A stretch of 64,000 bases of DNA. It comes from Lichenostomus cassidix (taxonomy: Eukaryota > Chordata > Aves > Passeriformes > Meliphagidae). Location: NCBI GenBank assembly GCA_008360975.2, contig CM039193.1:9352501-9416500 (forward strand). Direction: 5' to 3'. Each line of letters begins with the position of its first letter. The first letter of the stretch is position 1. A model generated the notes under the pieces. It had not been told where the DNA came from and made no database searches. It saw only the letters and a program-made list of their open reading frames with translations. This document shows, one piece after another, positions 1 to 11,800 of this stretch. A program made the position numbers and the translations under genes.

Positions 1-305
1 TGTCTCAGCTCTATAGCACAAAAGTCACGTGAAAGCTATATAATCTCAAACACAGCTGTATGACAATGTATGTGTATAAAAAAGGAAATAAATCAAGCAT
101 CAGTGTTTCATCTGCACTCACGAAACCCATAAATTTAGACCCCCTAACATTCTACTCTCTCTTCACCTGTGCCTGTTTACTGCAGACACTGATTGTAACT
201 CAAAAATGAGAGTCCAAGCTGAAGCCCACTAAGAGAATTATCTTTGGTTACATTTCCTTGACTTTGATTGTTAAAAAAAAAAAAAAAAAGCTGTATGCAT
301 GTTTC

Positions 306-311
306 TTTATT
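306..311 (-). terminator. SLC6A6: Candidate poly(A) signal AATAAA
   Basis: The minus strand reads AATAAA here, followed after about 16 nt by a run of 17 T residues (the poly-A tract at 273-289 on the plus strand). A hexamer with a U-rich downstream element is the expected arrangement of a cleavage site. It lies about 2.4 kb past the stop codon. Its use is not proven. Confidence 0.35.
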
Positions 312-1269
312 TTGGGCACACTTGATGACACCCTCTAGCTCTCAGAATTCCTCCTGTGACCTTGGATGGTTTCTGCCACTGGCCCAGCAGGTGTCATTAG
401 ATGTTTGCCATCTCCAGCTGTGCAAAAGTCTCCTTTAGAACTGTCATAATACAGCAACCAGGAAAAAGAAAACAAAAGTAATTCTACCATGGTTGGTTTT
501 GTTGCTGCAACTCAGCTCTCTGTTGTAAAAGTATCTACAAATTCAAACTAGAAAGATTTGGAAGTTATAAATGCAGCAATGTTTTTCTTTAATTAATAAT
601 TATTTTGGTCCATCTCTTAGTTTTAAATCTCCCTGTTTCTGTTCCAGGGAAACCAATAAGTTAAGAAATGTTTGTGCTGCTGTGGCCAGTTAGCCCACGG
701 GACAAGAAAAAAAAAATAAAACTGCTGTGTAGGAATGTTAAGAACTATTTATGTTCCTGTTTAAATAAATGACAAACTCTGCCCTGACAGACTGAGCAGA
801 GTAAGCAGATACAAACTCTGCTTTTATCAAGCATTTCTCCTAAATACCTTTGGATAGACTACCTGTGGTATCATATGAAAAAAACTCTTCCTCTAATAAA
901 ATGCCCACAAGACAAGGCTGAATTTCGCCAGAGAACCTGTTCCCAGCACAACCTGCTCAAGTTAAACAAAAAAAAAGAAAAAAGAAAGAAAAGAAAAAGG
1001 CTTTTGTCCATGTTTTGGACAGTCTTCAGGGATTCAATTCCCCATGGAAACATTCACCTGCACCACACGAAGTGGAACCCCCACTCCTATACTCCTTGTA
1101 GTGGTTTCTCTTCACTTCCCAGTCTCACCTGGAATGGTACCCAACTACTTCTGACCAATACAAAATATTTCAGTGTTACATGTTCCCTTTGCTTTAATTT
1201 AAATTCCAAAGAGCCCTGTTTCTTCAGCAGATAAGGTTCATAAATATGTTTGCCACCCTCCAGCCCCCC

Positions 1270-1313
1270 TAAAAATAAAATAAAATAGAATAAAGTAAAA
1301 TAAAATAAAATAA
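1270..1313. repeat. Imperfect (TAAAA)n pentanucleotide repeat
   Basis: About eight to nine TAAAA-like units, two of them with a G substitution, lie in the presumed 3'UTR or flank. Confidence 0.9.
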
Positions 1314-1667
1314 TGGTTTATCCCAGTGATGAGCAAGGAGACTCGGGGCTCTAGGTCCACTACTGCTATTTAGTAACATGGGACAAGGGACTCAGTCCTT
1401 TTGTCTGTTCCTCCAACAGCAATGACCTCACTCCCCCAAATAAATAAATAAAGCAAATCCTGGTTACTGAACTTGGAAAAGCATTTTTGAGACACATGGA
1501 TGAAAAGCACCTGTTTGCTGTGTGATATTATTATCATCATTACTATTATTATTAACAACGTGTCTGTTATCAATACCAGTTACACCAGGTGAGTGGTTTT
1601 GTTCCTCCTGTCAGGGATGACCTGGTTTGTGTTCACCTCTGGACCGTCAGAGTCCAAAAGTGAGTCC

Positions 1668-1673
1668 TTTATT
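1668..1673 (-). terminator. SLC6A6: Candidate proximal poly(A) signal AATAAA
   Basis: A minus-strand AATAAA about 1 kb past the stop codon. The downstream sequence is only weakly GU-rich, so this is a less convincing site than the distal one. It could give a shorter 3'UTR isoform. Confidence 0.25.
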
Positions 1674-2682
1674 TTCCTGCCCCAAACCAAAGTCCCAATG
1701 AGGAAGTGAACACCTGAAGCACCCAGAGGGCAAGTGCTGCTTTTCCCCTCTTGGCTGCTCAGTGCTCACTCCTGCTGCCCTGGGGACAGGCTGCCCTCCC
1801 ACTTTGCAGAATTCAAGTTTTCACCAGTGCCACCAGACCAAAATACACTTTGCTGGAAAGCTCAGGAGCAGGTACTCAACCTCCCTGCTCACACACAAAC
1901 AGCAGGCATTTCACTTAAGTGAAAAAAAAAACCAGCCTCAAAAAATCTCAAAAACAACAACAAAAAAAGACTGAACCATGCCAAATCTTGCAACTGCCTT
2001 CCTCAAGTCCTCCTCTGTCGGTGTGACAGGGTCCCAGTGCTGTCCTTGGGAGGGACAGCCACAAGACTTTTCACACCCAGCTTCTCTGCATCCCTTGCAA
2101 CTCCCTGCTCCAGCTGTTTGGCTATATCCTTCTCCAGGGACTGCACTAAGCAGAACTGTACCCACTCCCTAAAGTGACCCTGATGCCTGTCATTTACCAC
2201 AGTTGAACCAGAGGGTGGAAATACTACACCTTTGAAAATTCTCTTGAAAGAAGCATTTTTTAAAAAATCGTATCTCTCAACAGAGCTCCTTTTGTGTGTT
2301 CTGTAGGTTACCCTGCTCCCAACCATACCAGCACCTAAAATTGCTTTCTGAGACTTGAATGTATTGCTGGCAAGACAATCAATTCAAGTGGTAAGGTGTA
2401 TAATAGTTAGACATAAAGATATATATATTTAAAAAAACCCAATAATAGTAAATTCCTGTAATATGTCTAGTCTGATATGAAAGCTCTCCCTCTACAGAGA
2501 GATGTCTGCTGTGATTACCTTACAAAATATTAAAAAAAAACCACACACACAAAAAATAACTTTCTCTGTGAGAAATAAAAATAAATCCTAGTGCAAATAT
2601 AAAGCTCTGTAAACCTGGTCCTATGAGAATCTATGGTTAGTAAACGGCAGTTAAAGCAGGTTTATCCTCTCACAGAGAGAGC

Positions 2683-2823
2683 TCACATCATGGTTTCCAC
2701 AATGATATGAGTTGGCTTGATCAATCCGCCATTCGAAGTTCCATTGGGGCAGAAGGGGGTGCCGCTCTCCGTTTCTTTGGACCACCGATTCACCTCCTTG
2801 GGGGCAGCCACTGCCTTTATCCT
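2683..2823 (-). CDS. SLC6A6: SLC6A6 coding exon 13 (residues 575-620) and stop codon
   Basis: The last coding exon follows TTTCAG (AG at 2825-2824). It encodes the cytoplasmic C-tail from [17 protein letters not shown] to the terminal [11 protein letters not shown] and ends at TGA (2685-2683). The final 11 residues are identical to mammalian TauT. The short acidic/hydrophobic terminus is the kind of motif that binds PDZ scaffolds or directs trafficking. Residues 578-608 (from AVAAPKE) are the most diverged part of the tail relative to human. Confidence 0.97.
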   Translation of the reverse strand, partial: RIKAVAAPKEVNRWSKETESGTPFCPNGTSNGGLIKPTHIIVETMM

Positions 2824-5800
2824 CTGAAAGAGACAAGGAGAGCAGGCGTGAGACGACCAAGGGGCTCTGTGTCTCCCCGTGCAGGACGTGGCATTCTGAG
2901 GACGGGGCTGGTGGCTGTGGCTCTGGAAGGATGGGAGGATCTGTGGAGCCTTCAACTCCTGCTCGGCTGCAGAGCCCAGCTCGAGGCAGGGAAGTCAGGC
3001 AGGAGGGTGTCGCCAGTGTTATCCAGCAGTCTGCACGCTGGGCTTGCAGCGCTGCAAATGATGTGTGTCCTCCTTCCTCATTTAGAAACGGCTCTGCCTC
3101 TCAGCCCAGCCTTCACTGCCAAGTGGCAACTTCTGTCCTACATCTCAGCTCACAAAGGAAGAACTAAATGGCATCTGACCAGTGTTTACCCTCTTTCCTT
3201 TCCTAACATGGTCTTTGAGCAGTGTTTTGGCTACTTTTAGACTTGTCTTTCATGGTGACAATGGTGACAATGTAGGCAGGAAAATTAACACTTATGCCCT
3301 GGCCACAGCTGAAAAAGACCATTAACACTTGGATGAAAGCAAATGCAAGTGTTTGTGCTCTGGGAAATGTTTGGGTTTGGTATTTTTTTTTAAATCTATT
3401 CTCTTTTTCCCTAACCCAAAGTGTCCCACTTTCTACTCCAAGAATACCCTGAACTGCATTTAAGACCAACTCATTAGGCAAAAACAAAACTGATCTGAAA
3501 AGTTAGAAGAGAATTGCTAAGTTTCATGCTTGCACAGCCTCTAAAAACCTTCCACTGCAAGGAAAACAAATTAGAGAGCACATGCTGAACTGTGAAGAGC
3601 AAGAGGTTGCCTGCAAATCCAAACCCAAGGGAATCTGCACTGTCAGGTCTGAATCAAATGCAAAGTTTTCCAAATACCATGGCAATCTGGATGCGGTGTT
3701 TCAATTTGAAAAGAAATAAAAACAAATTTAAAATGCTAAAAAGTGAAGCTCACTGTCAAGAGGGTTTAGCTTTTATTTAGTCCCCCACAGTGAAGGCCAT
3801 GCCTGAGAGCCACACAATTCACAGGTGTGGATTTCCCTGAAATTCAATGAGCTTTTACACAATCAGGTTTGACCCAGGTGTCTCTCTCTCTCTCTCTCTC
3901 TTGCTTTCTCAGCAATTTTCAGGACAGTGCTTCTGTGTCCCTGTGGACTGCAGAAGAGAAACCTGAGACTCAGAAACACCTCAGTCCTTGAGTGTTTAAC
4001 TGCACGTGGAGGTAATGATTTGCCAAGCTGGAAGCTGCACAAGTGGGACACGAGTAAAATCACTTTCTGTTTATCTGAGGACAGAAGGCTTTTTGTTTGT
4101 TCTGTTTCTACTGTTTGCCCAAAGAACAGGTGATCTTTAACAGTCTTATTTGCCCTGCCTGGGCAAGGTGGCAGTTTTCCAAGCAGTACTTTGTGCAAAA
4201 CACAAGTTAAAGCTCCCTTTCTCCTCTAGACAGACAACTGGTTGCTCTTACCTCAATGAGCGACCCATCTGACTGGATGATGCGGATGACCATCACCATA
4301 GGGATGCAGATCATGGAGGAAAGGGCAAGAACCCAGCCCAGGCCAATTGCCCAGTCTGGGTATGTGTAGACCTTGTTGTAGGTCAGTGGTTTATACTTGG
4401 CCAAAGAAAAGATAAAGCACCCCTGTGGATGAGAAAGGAAAACAAAGTGAAGCTCAAAAAATGCTAAAAACAGTAGGGCTGGTGCTACCACTGGCCCTGA
4501 GGAAGACAGGAAGTGAAAGGCACAGCTGATGGATAACATGCTTTTTAAACCAGTGGGGGAATTATTCTTCCATTTAAATCATTGAAAGAGCATCTGCATC
4601 TGCTTATAGCATCTGCTGTGTGATGACAGAGTGCTAAGAGATGGTGCTGAACAGCTGCAGTACACTGCCTGCTCTTCAGGGTCAAGTATTTGCTGTACAC
4701 TGCAAGATTACCAGGGTGTTCTTCCCACCCAATGAAATACCTCAAGCTGAAACTGCATCAGACCTCTCGAGTCTTTTTGTTACAATGGCCTACAAGTCCT
4801 ATGTCTTAAAGTAGAGACTGCTCTTTGCAGACTGAGTTTTCTCTTCATGAATGTAGAATTCTGCTAATCCTAAAAAAACCACTTAAATGTAGCCAACTGC
4901 TATTTGTGCAGGCACAGTAGAGAGTAGAGAGCTGTCATGTTAACAGCTGACATCTGAGAACATGATGTCTTTGAGGGGTATGTTCAAGCCTTCAGCTTCT
5001 CTTTGCAAATTGGCCTCTGAATGCTACAGCCTTCCCTTGAAGAGAAGCAGTAAGAGGCGGCTCAGCACTGCAAAGTGTTAAGACTTAAAAGAGCACAGGT
5101 CAGTACTCACCACACAGAGAACTGGTGTGATCACAATCCAGCTCCATTTCATCCAGGGACCAGGTCTGTATCCAATCATATCCTCAATGGCATCATAAAT
5201 ATTATCAGCGCCTGTAAGAACAGAGCAAATAAAAGCTCTGTAAGGACTGTAGGATTAAAGCTGTTTTCCTAGGCTCCCCAAGGGGTATTTAAACGGAAGA
5301 TTAGGGTGTCAGATGTATTTTCCAAATGCTTCCCACAGCTGTGAAATCCAAGATGATTTTTTTGAGAAGCTCAAAGGTTGGGGGACTCTCTCATCCCAGC
5401 CCTCCCTTCATTATTCAGCTGCAGACTATGATGCTAATCCCTCCTGCCCCCATCACACACCCTCTCCTCTCTCCAGACTCTCACTGAACTTCCCAGAGGG
5501 ATCACCATGGGAAGGACTTGAGAGCCAACAGTGCACCTGCTTCTACAGAAATCTGACAGGTGCAAAATGATGGCTTCGTTTGTTTTGCTTTTCTGAGGAG
5601 ACAGAATACACGGAGAATCAGAGAAATGACCAGCCCTAATCAGCAAACATCTGATCACTCCCCTGCCACAGCTCAGGCAGCTACAGTGGCCACTGACAGA
5701 CCCTGGAGCTTGGCATTGCCTAAAAGTAATGGGGCAAAATACACTTTCAGCTCTCTTTTTGTACTTTCTGTTTGGTTGGCTTGTCCCTGTGGACATTGCA

Positions 5801-8800
5801 GCTCTGAAAGGAAATTATCTGAGAGACAAACAGATATGTTCACGGCTGGCCACACTTTCAACTCTCACCTTTAAACTTAACACACGAAAATGCTTAATTG
5901 TGCCCTTATTAATTAGCAATGGAAAAATACTCATTTTTTGTGGAAAAAACACTGGAGGTTGGCTTCATCCCAGATGCAAATTTGTCTCCAAGAGGTGAGG
6001 GCAAATTTATATTAATGGCATGTGTGTGCTGCTGGGAGGAAGACTCTGGGGTGAATGATTGAATATTTGGCTAGCAAAATTGTCACTGACTCATCAAAAG
6101 GTATCAGAGGAAAGGATTCTCACTTACCATAAACCCAGGCTACAGCAATACATTCAAAGAATGCAACCCACAAAAGGCATACACCACTAGCTGCATAGTA
6201 GTCAAAGAGTTGAAAAACATACATGCCACCCTGTAAAAGAGAGACACAATTGGTTAGGATGCAACAGGAAAAAAAATCCCAAGAATTCAGGCCCAGCTTC
6301 CAGTAACATCTACAAGCATATCCCAATGATTCCTGTCCCACAAGAAGCAGCATCAAGCAAGTAGGTAAGGTAAATATTTGGCATTACCTTCCCCAGGGAA
6401 TAGGCATGTTTACTACAGGAAGAATTCCAAACAACACAGTGATTAAACAAAATTAAGCCACTTAGTATAATCTACTGAGACACTTAAACCATTCCTTCTT
6501 ACAAGCATTTTAGGATTGAAATTTTAAAGAAACAAATAATGTAAAGAAATAATAGGTTGCCTTCTAACATTAACACCTTCAAAAGACTAAAAATGAAAGT
6601 CAGTTCATCAGGAAGGCTTTCATTTATTTATTGAGTGAAAGGTCTATTTTAATGAAAATAGTTCATTTTTTCTTTTATAACTCTATTTATATCCTGCTGT
6701 TAGACTCTACGCTCACTACTCTGCACTTGCACTTGAAAAACTGTGGGGCTTGGGCAGCTCTTTTACAGGTGCTATTTTACATTCCACAGTTGTGCTCTTC
6801 CAGTTGTTTTTAAAATCTGACTTGGATTTTATTTTGAAGATAAATATCACAACATTGCAGGCACTGGAACATATTCCTGTCTTGTTTATACTAGAATAAA
6901 TCCAGTGGTATTTAATTAATTCAAATAGGTGTAAATAAGATAAAAATCTCTTTTTCTGCATGCCACTGGATGGATTCTTAATGTGCTCTGCTGAAGGTTT
7001 TCTATATATTTCATCATTTAGAGCTAGATGTTAATATTCCTACTCATGTTGACTGGTACCTGAGATCAGATTGAATTTAATGAGATTTCACATTTTTGTT
7101 CCTGTGACTGAAAAGGGAAGGGATATACAACTCCCATTGAAAATGCTTCCAGATCTAGGGATGAAAGACCCTCCGTCTAAAAAGCACTTCTCCTCTGAGT
7201 GGCTAATTCTTTACAGTACCAATCATAGCTAAAACTGGCCTGAAAAATAGTTCAAAAAGAAGGCAATTTGCAGCACTGGTACTACTCACCTCAGTCACCA
7301 TAGTTAGTCCCAGAAGATAGCTAAGGAAACACACTATAGCGATGAAGATTTCCCGTCGGTAACCCTTCCTTAGGAAGGATGGGTGCAGATCAACTAATGA
7401 CGTGATCTGTCCTTCAACTTCAACAAACTGCAGGGGGAAAACAACAGCAGAGAAAGGACTTGAGGATTACCTGCCATGCAGCTCATCCAGGGTCCTACTT
7501 GAACAAACCTTACCCAGCAACACCCCAGCTCTGTACTCTTTGCTGCTCTGAATAAAAAAACAGCAGCCATTCCTTTGTAACCCTGAGGCTGGAGCGTGGG
7601 GGTAGTTTTCAGGTTGGAACAAGCTTTCAGAATTTATTTTTACTTCCTAGAAGCCTTATGAGCTACCAAAGGGGCTCTATAAATGCAAGCCACAAGGATG
7701 AAGGAGGTTAACTGGATGGCAGGAAGGCACTTGTGTGGATTTTATGCTGTTGCTCTTCCAGATTAATTCAGGATGTATGCTAGAAAAGAGGCAGAGGGAA
7801 AACACTCAAAAAAGTCCAAGCTAGGAGAGTACCTCCCAGCATTTTTCTGATGTGCCAGGAAACTTCACAGGTACTAGTTAGGTTAATTCAAAAATTTGAT
7901 ATAATTCTACTCTTGGGTTTGTTAGTGAAAATCCAGCCAAGGGAAAGCAGACTTTGATGTGAAGGAGCAGCTCTTCTTGACTGAATGTGTCCTTTCTGGA
8001 GCTGTGACATCAGTATCTCTGACTGAGACTCTTGGTACTTCTGCAGCTTTTCATGCAGTCAGTGGCAAACTACTTGCACTTGTAAGCCAGAAATGAAGCT
8101 CTGAATAAATGAGCTAAAAGTCTTTATCTAGCTTCATGATAACTGTATTTATACTTACTTGCCTTTGGAAAACTATACAACTGTGTAACTTGAGTTAAGC
8201 AAATAGCCCAAACTGGATTCGAATAAAAGTTTAATGTTAATCAAAAACCAGACCTTTTTGCTCATGGAAGAAAGCAACTATTGAACTTCCCCAAATAAAA
8301 CCATAGAAGGGATCTTTTGACTAGTCTATAGGTTGAACATGGCAAGGTACAAAAGCACCAAGCTCATTGATGCCTTGAAGATTTGGATTGGAGGTCTCCA
8401 TCAAGGCTGCCTCTGTAGAAATGATCTTCACTTTAAATGATACAGCATCTTAACTAATAACTTATCATGGGGAATCTATGACAGAGATTATTTCAGAAAA
8501 ACTGTGTTTTCCTACATGGCACCTTATTGCTCTTACAGTGCCAGTGTGCCAAACATGCCCTATAACAACCTTACCCTCTTTCTGAAGCTCTATTTTGGAA
8601 ATACAGATTCTCCTGTAAATAGATTTTGTCCTCCACCAAATTTTGTTGCCTCCTGTCTTGTTACTTTGACTTTTGTGAAACTGGTTTTCTTTTTAAATGC
8701 AATCCTTTCCTTTGAGCTGATTTGATCTGAAACTGCTCTGGCATTCCAGAAACCTGCTTGACTGCACTCCAAAAAACCAGAGGGGTGGAGGAGAGAAATT

Positions 8801-11800
8801 AAGCGCTCCAATTAGTTTTAATCATTCTGCGCAGTGAGGAGCTTTTTAAAATTACTAGACAGCTTCCAATTTGCATAAGCATAGGGTTGCTGAACCACAG
8901 CATTGGGTACTTTCACATTTACTTTGGAGCAGTTGAGAGTTGCTCACTAGAGTTCAAAGATTAAGCCATAAAGAGCAATTTAGGGCAAATGAAATATAAA
9001 AAAAGCCAGAGATTAAGTACACAATAACTGGGTAAAAAATCCATTTACAGAGCTCTTCTCATATGAGAGACCATTTAGGCTAGAGAAACATTTCATTCAT
9101 ATCAATATATATATATATATATTTTAATCTTAGTGACTTTCCATTTGAGTGCAGAAAACTTTGGCAATTTTGAATGTGTAGTTACTGCTTAATTCCTGGT
9201 CACCCATGTTTCCTTGTAAGTAGACTACCTAGAAATGATTTACAGGTTCCTTGGCAGTATTTAGTCCAACATTCCTACAAGGAACCACTGGGAAAAATAA
9301 CCTAACTTCCTGGACTGAACTTTTTTATTTTTATCATGCTCACTAATTAATGAGTGAGCAGTATGTGCTATAAAATTAGTACAGCTGGAATCTGAGATGC
9401 TTTCTGGCCTGTTAGGAGGTACTGAATGCATGCTGCTGACGTGAAAGTCAGCAGGATCCCACATTGCTCAGCACCTCCAAGCTCAAGGCCACCAAAAAAG
9501 GCTGCAGCTCTGTCCTCTCACTGTTCTTGAAGCCACACTGGATATACTGTACAAAACATTTTGTGCTTTTTGTACCTCATGACGACTTTGCTATTGTTTT
9601 TTGGCACTTGGCAACCATCAAAGCCCATATTCCTAGCAGTTATTAATTGTTAGTGTTTTAATGATGGTGTGTACACCCTGCAGATGATTGCAATGGCACA
9701 AAGCACTCTGTGGAACAGACCACTGCAGTTCTTTATGTTTTCAAATTATTAAGCTTTTCTCCAAGGTAAGAAAATACTGCACTGAAACCAAAATGGTGGT
9801 ATTTTGTGGCCAGAGTAGGACTGAAATTTAGGTTAGGGACTACTGCCCTAATGTGGTAGACCCCACTAACTCCTGATAACAAAGATATACTGTGCAACAC
9901 CATATTATGAAGTGACAAAGATTTATCAAGTGCAGCCCCTACACTAAAAAGCAACCCAGATGAATTCCTGTCAAGCAGCATTAGAAGTACTCTTTTCTTT
10001 ATTCATGCCTGTAAAACCAGCTTTTCTCAGTCAGCAGAGCTGACACAATAAGTCACCCATCCCTTACCCATTTGTACTCACCTGGCTATCCAGTCCAAGC
10101 AACAGAAGCATAATAAAAAAAAGGATTGCCCAAAAGGTGGGCAGTGGCATCATGGACACAGCTTTTGGGTAGGCAATGAAGGCCAGGCCTGGACCTAGAG
10201 AAAGAGAAAACAGGCAGGGGGGAAGGGAAGGGAAGAAAAGTAGTAAGTACCAGCTCTTTGGGAAAGGCAGCCACCCTCAAATTCAGGAATGCCTGGTTCC
10301 GTTCAGATAAATCCAAACGCAGCTGGAAATACCAGAAGTGAAACAGTTTGGCTCTTTTATCTGAAATCGAAGCACGCATGACTACAGCAGAAACCACAGG
10401 CAAACCCCCGAGGCCAGTGCTAACAGATCTCCAGTTTTAACATCTGTCTCACACATGCCAATAATGGAGGTGTCCTATACCTGCCCTGCACGGACACAGG
10501 GCAGTCTTGGGGGCTGAGGGGAGAAGGGGTGACCCAAGGGAATGGCAGAATCCCACTGCTAGCCCACATGGTCATGATGAAGATGATGATGATGAAACTC
10601 TTTTGCATGCAGGGAAAGGGACTCTGCTATGAACATTCCCTGGGATCGCCACTAATGCAACCACTGCCTACCTCTGTATTCAACTTCCAAACTCTGCATG
10701 GCTTTTCTAAAGCAGGGTTTGCACTCCAAGGAGTTTGCTCCCTCACTTCTGCAAACCCTCCCTGCTGCACTGAGTGATCAGGCTACTCCTAATTTTATTT
10801 GAAAATTTTAACTGAAAAAAATGCCTCCTGCTGCTAGGAACTGCTGGGGTGTAAAAGCACTCTGTGTAAAATTGCTTCCCCATGCTGTCACATCATCTGC
10901 CCCAACTTCAGGATGGGTTGCAAGTGTAGGAGGACCAGTGGGGCTGGGGCTGAGTGCCCAGGTTCCCTGCTCTGGAACCCAAACTCCTCCCTACATGGGG
11001 TCTTGCCTGCCCTGTGACCAAATGTCACCTCACTCGTTCCCACACACGGAGCATACAGGCACAGTGCTTGCTTCCAGAGGCACCCTCACCTGGAGCCAGG
11101 TGCTACCAGCTATCCTTTGGGAGAGCTTTTGTGGAGAGAGGAAGAGTCCTCTACCAGTGGGAGACTGGAACACTGGCAACCTGGCATTTATGGGAGGCTC
11201 TTAGAGGAGATGAAGAAACTTGGTGAGACTGACAAAAATTCTGAGGGCAGATTTAAGTTCAGAGTGAAACCAGGAATGCCTGGCTCATCTGCTTGTTTAC
11301 TTTGAGGAGCCTTAAAAGTGCCAGTTTTCAAGTGGATTCATGTAATTTTCAATGGGAAAAGGACTTTTTAAAAAGATGCTGCAGTGTGGGGCCAAAAAAT
11401 CCTATCTCTGATCTGTATAGAAAAATGTCTAACGCTGCTCTTCCTACCTCCCACTTTTCCTTTCCAATAAGAAAGATGGAAAAAGAAGCAAGAGAAAGAA
11501 GTAAAACGAGATGACTTTTTTTTCAAACTAAAGAAAACTTTATGTCACTGAAAATATTTGAACATAAACAAATACAAATTAGCCAACAATCAAGCAACTA
11601 ATTTTATTTTAAATGAAACACCACTAAGATTTTATATGACAGAAGATACCAAAAAATTGGTGAATGTCTCAGATTTTGGGGGGCTTTGCTTTCTTCCCCC
11701 TTAATTCAGTGGATAAGTAGATCCTCTCTGAGGGAGAGCTGCTACCAGATGGCATTTACAGCTGATCTGTGCAATTGATGAGACAGATGTAAAACTGCTC

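Larger units (their letters stand above)
1..2682 (-). other. SLC6A6: SLC6A6 3'UTR and/or downstream flank
   Basis: This sequence follows the TGA stop. Mammalian SLC6A6 has a 3'UTR of several kilobases, so much or all of this stretch may be transcribed. Two AATAAA signals are visible on the minus strand, at 1668-1673 and 306-311. AU-rich and A-rich tracts are frequent. No downstream gene such as GRIP2, which lies tail-to-tail with SLC6A6 in human, can be seen before the window ends. Confidence 0.6.

Noticed and set aside
2707..3240. 177-codon plus-strand ORF
   Set aside because: It starts within the antisense of SLC6A6 coding exon 13 and continues into the intron. The opposite strand carries the verified coding sequence.
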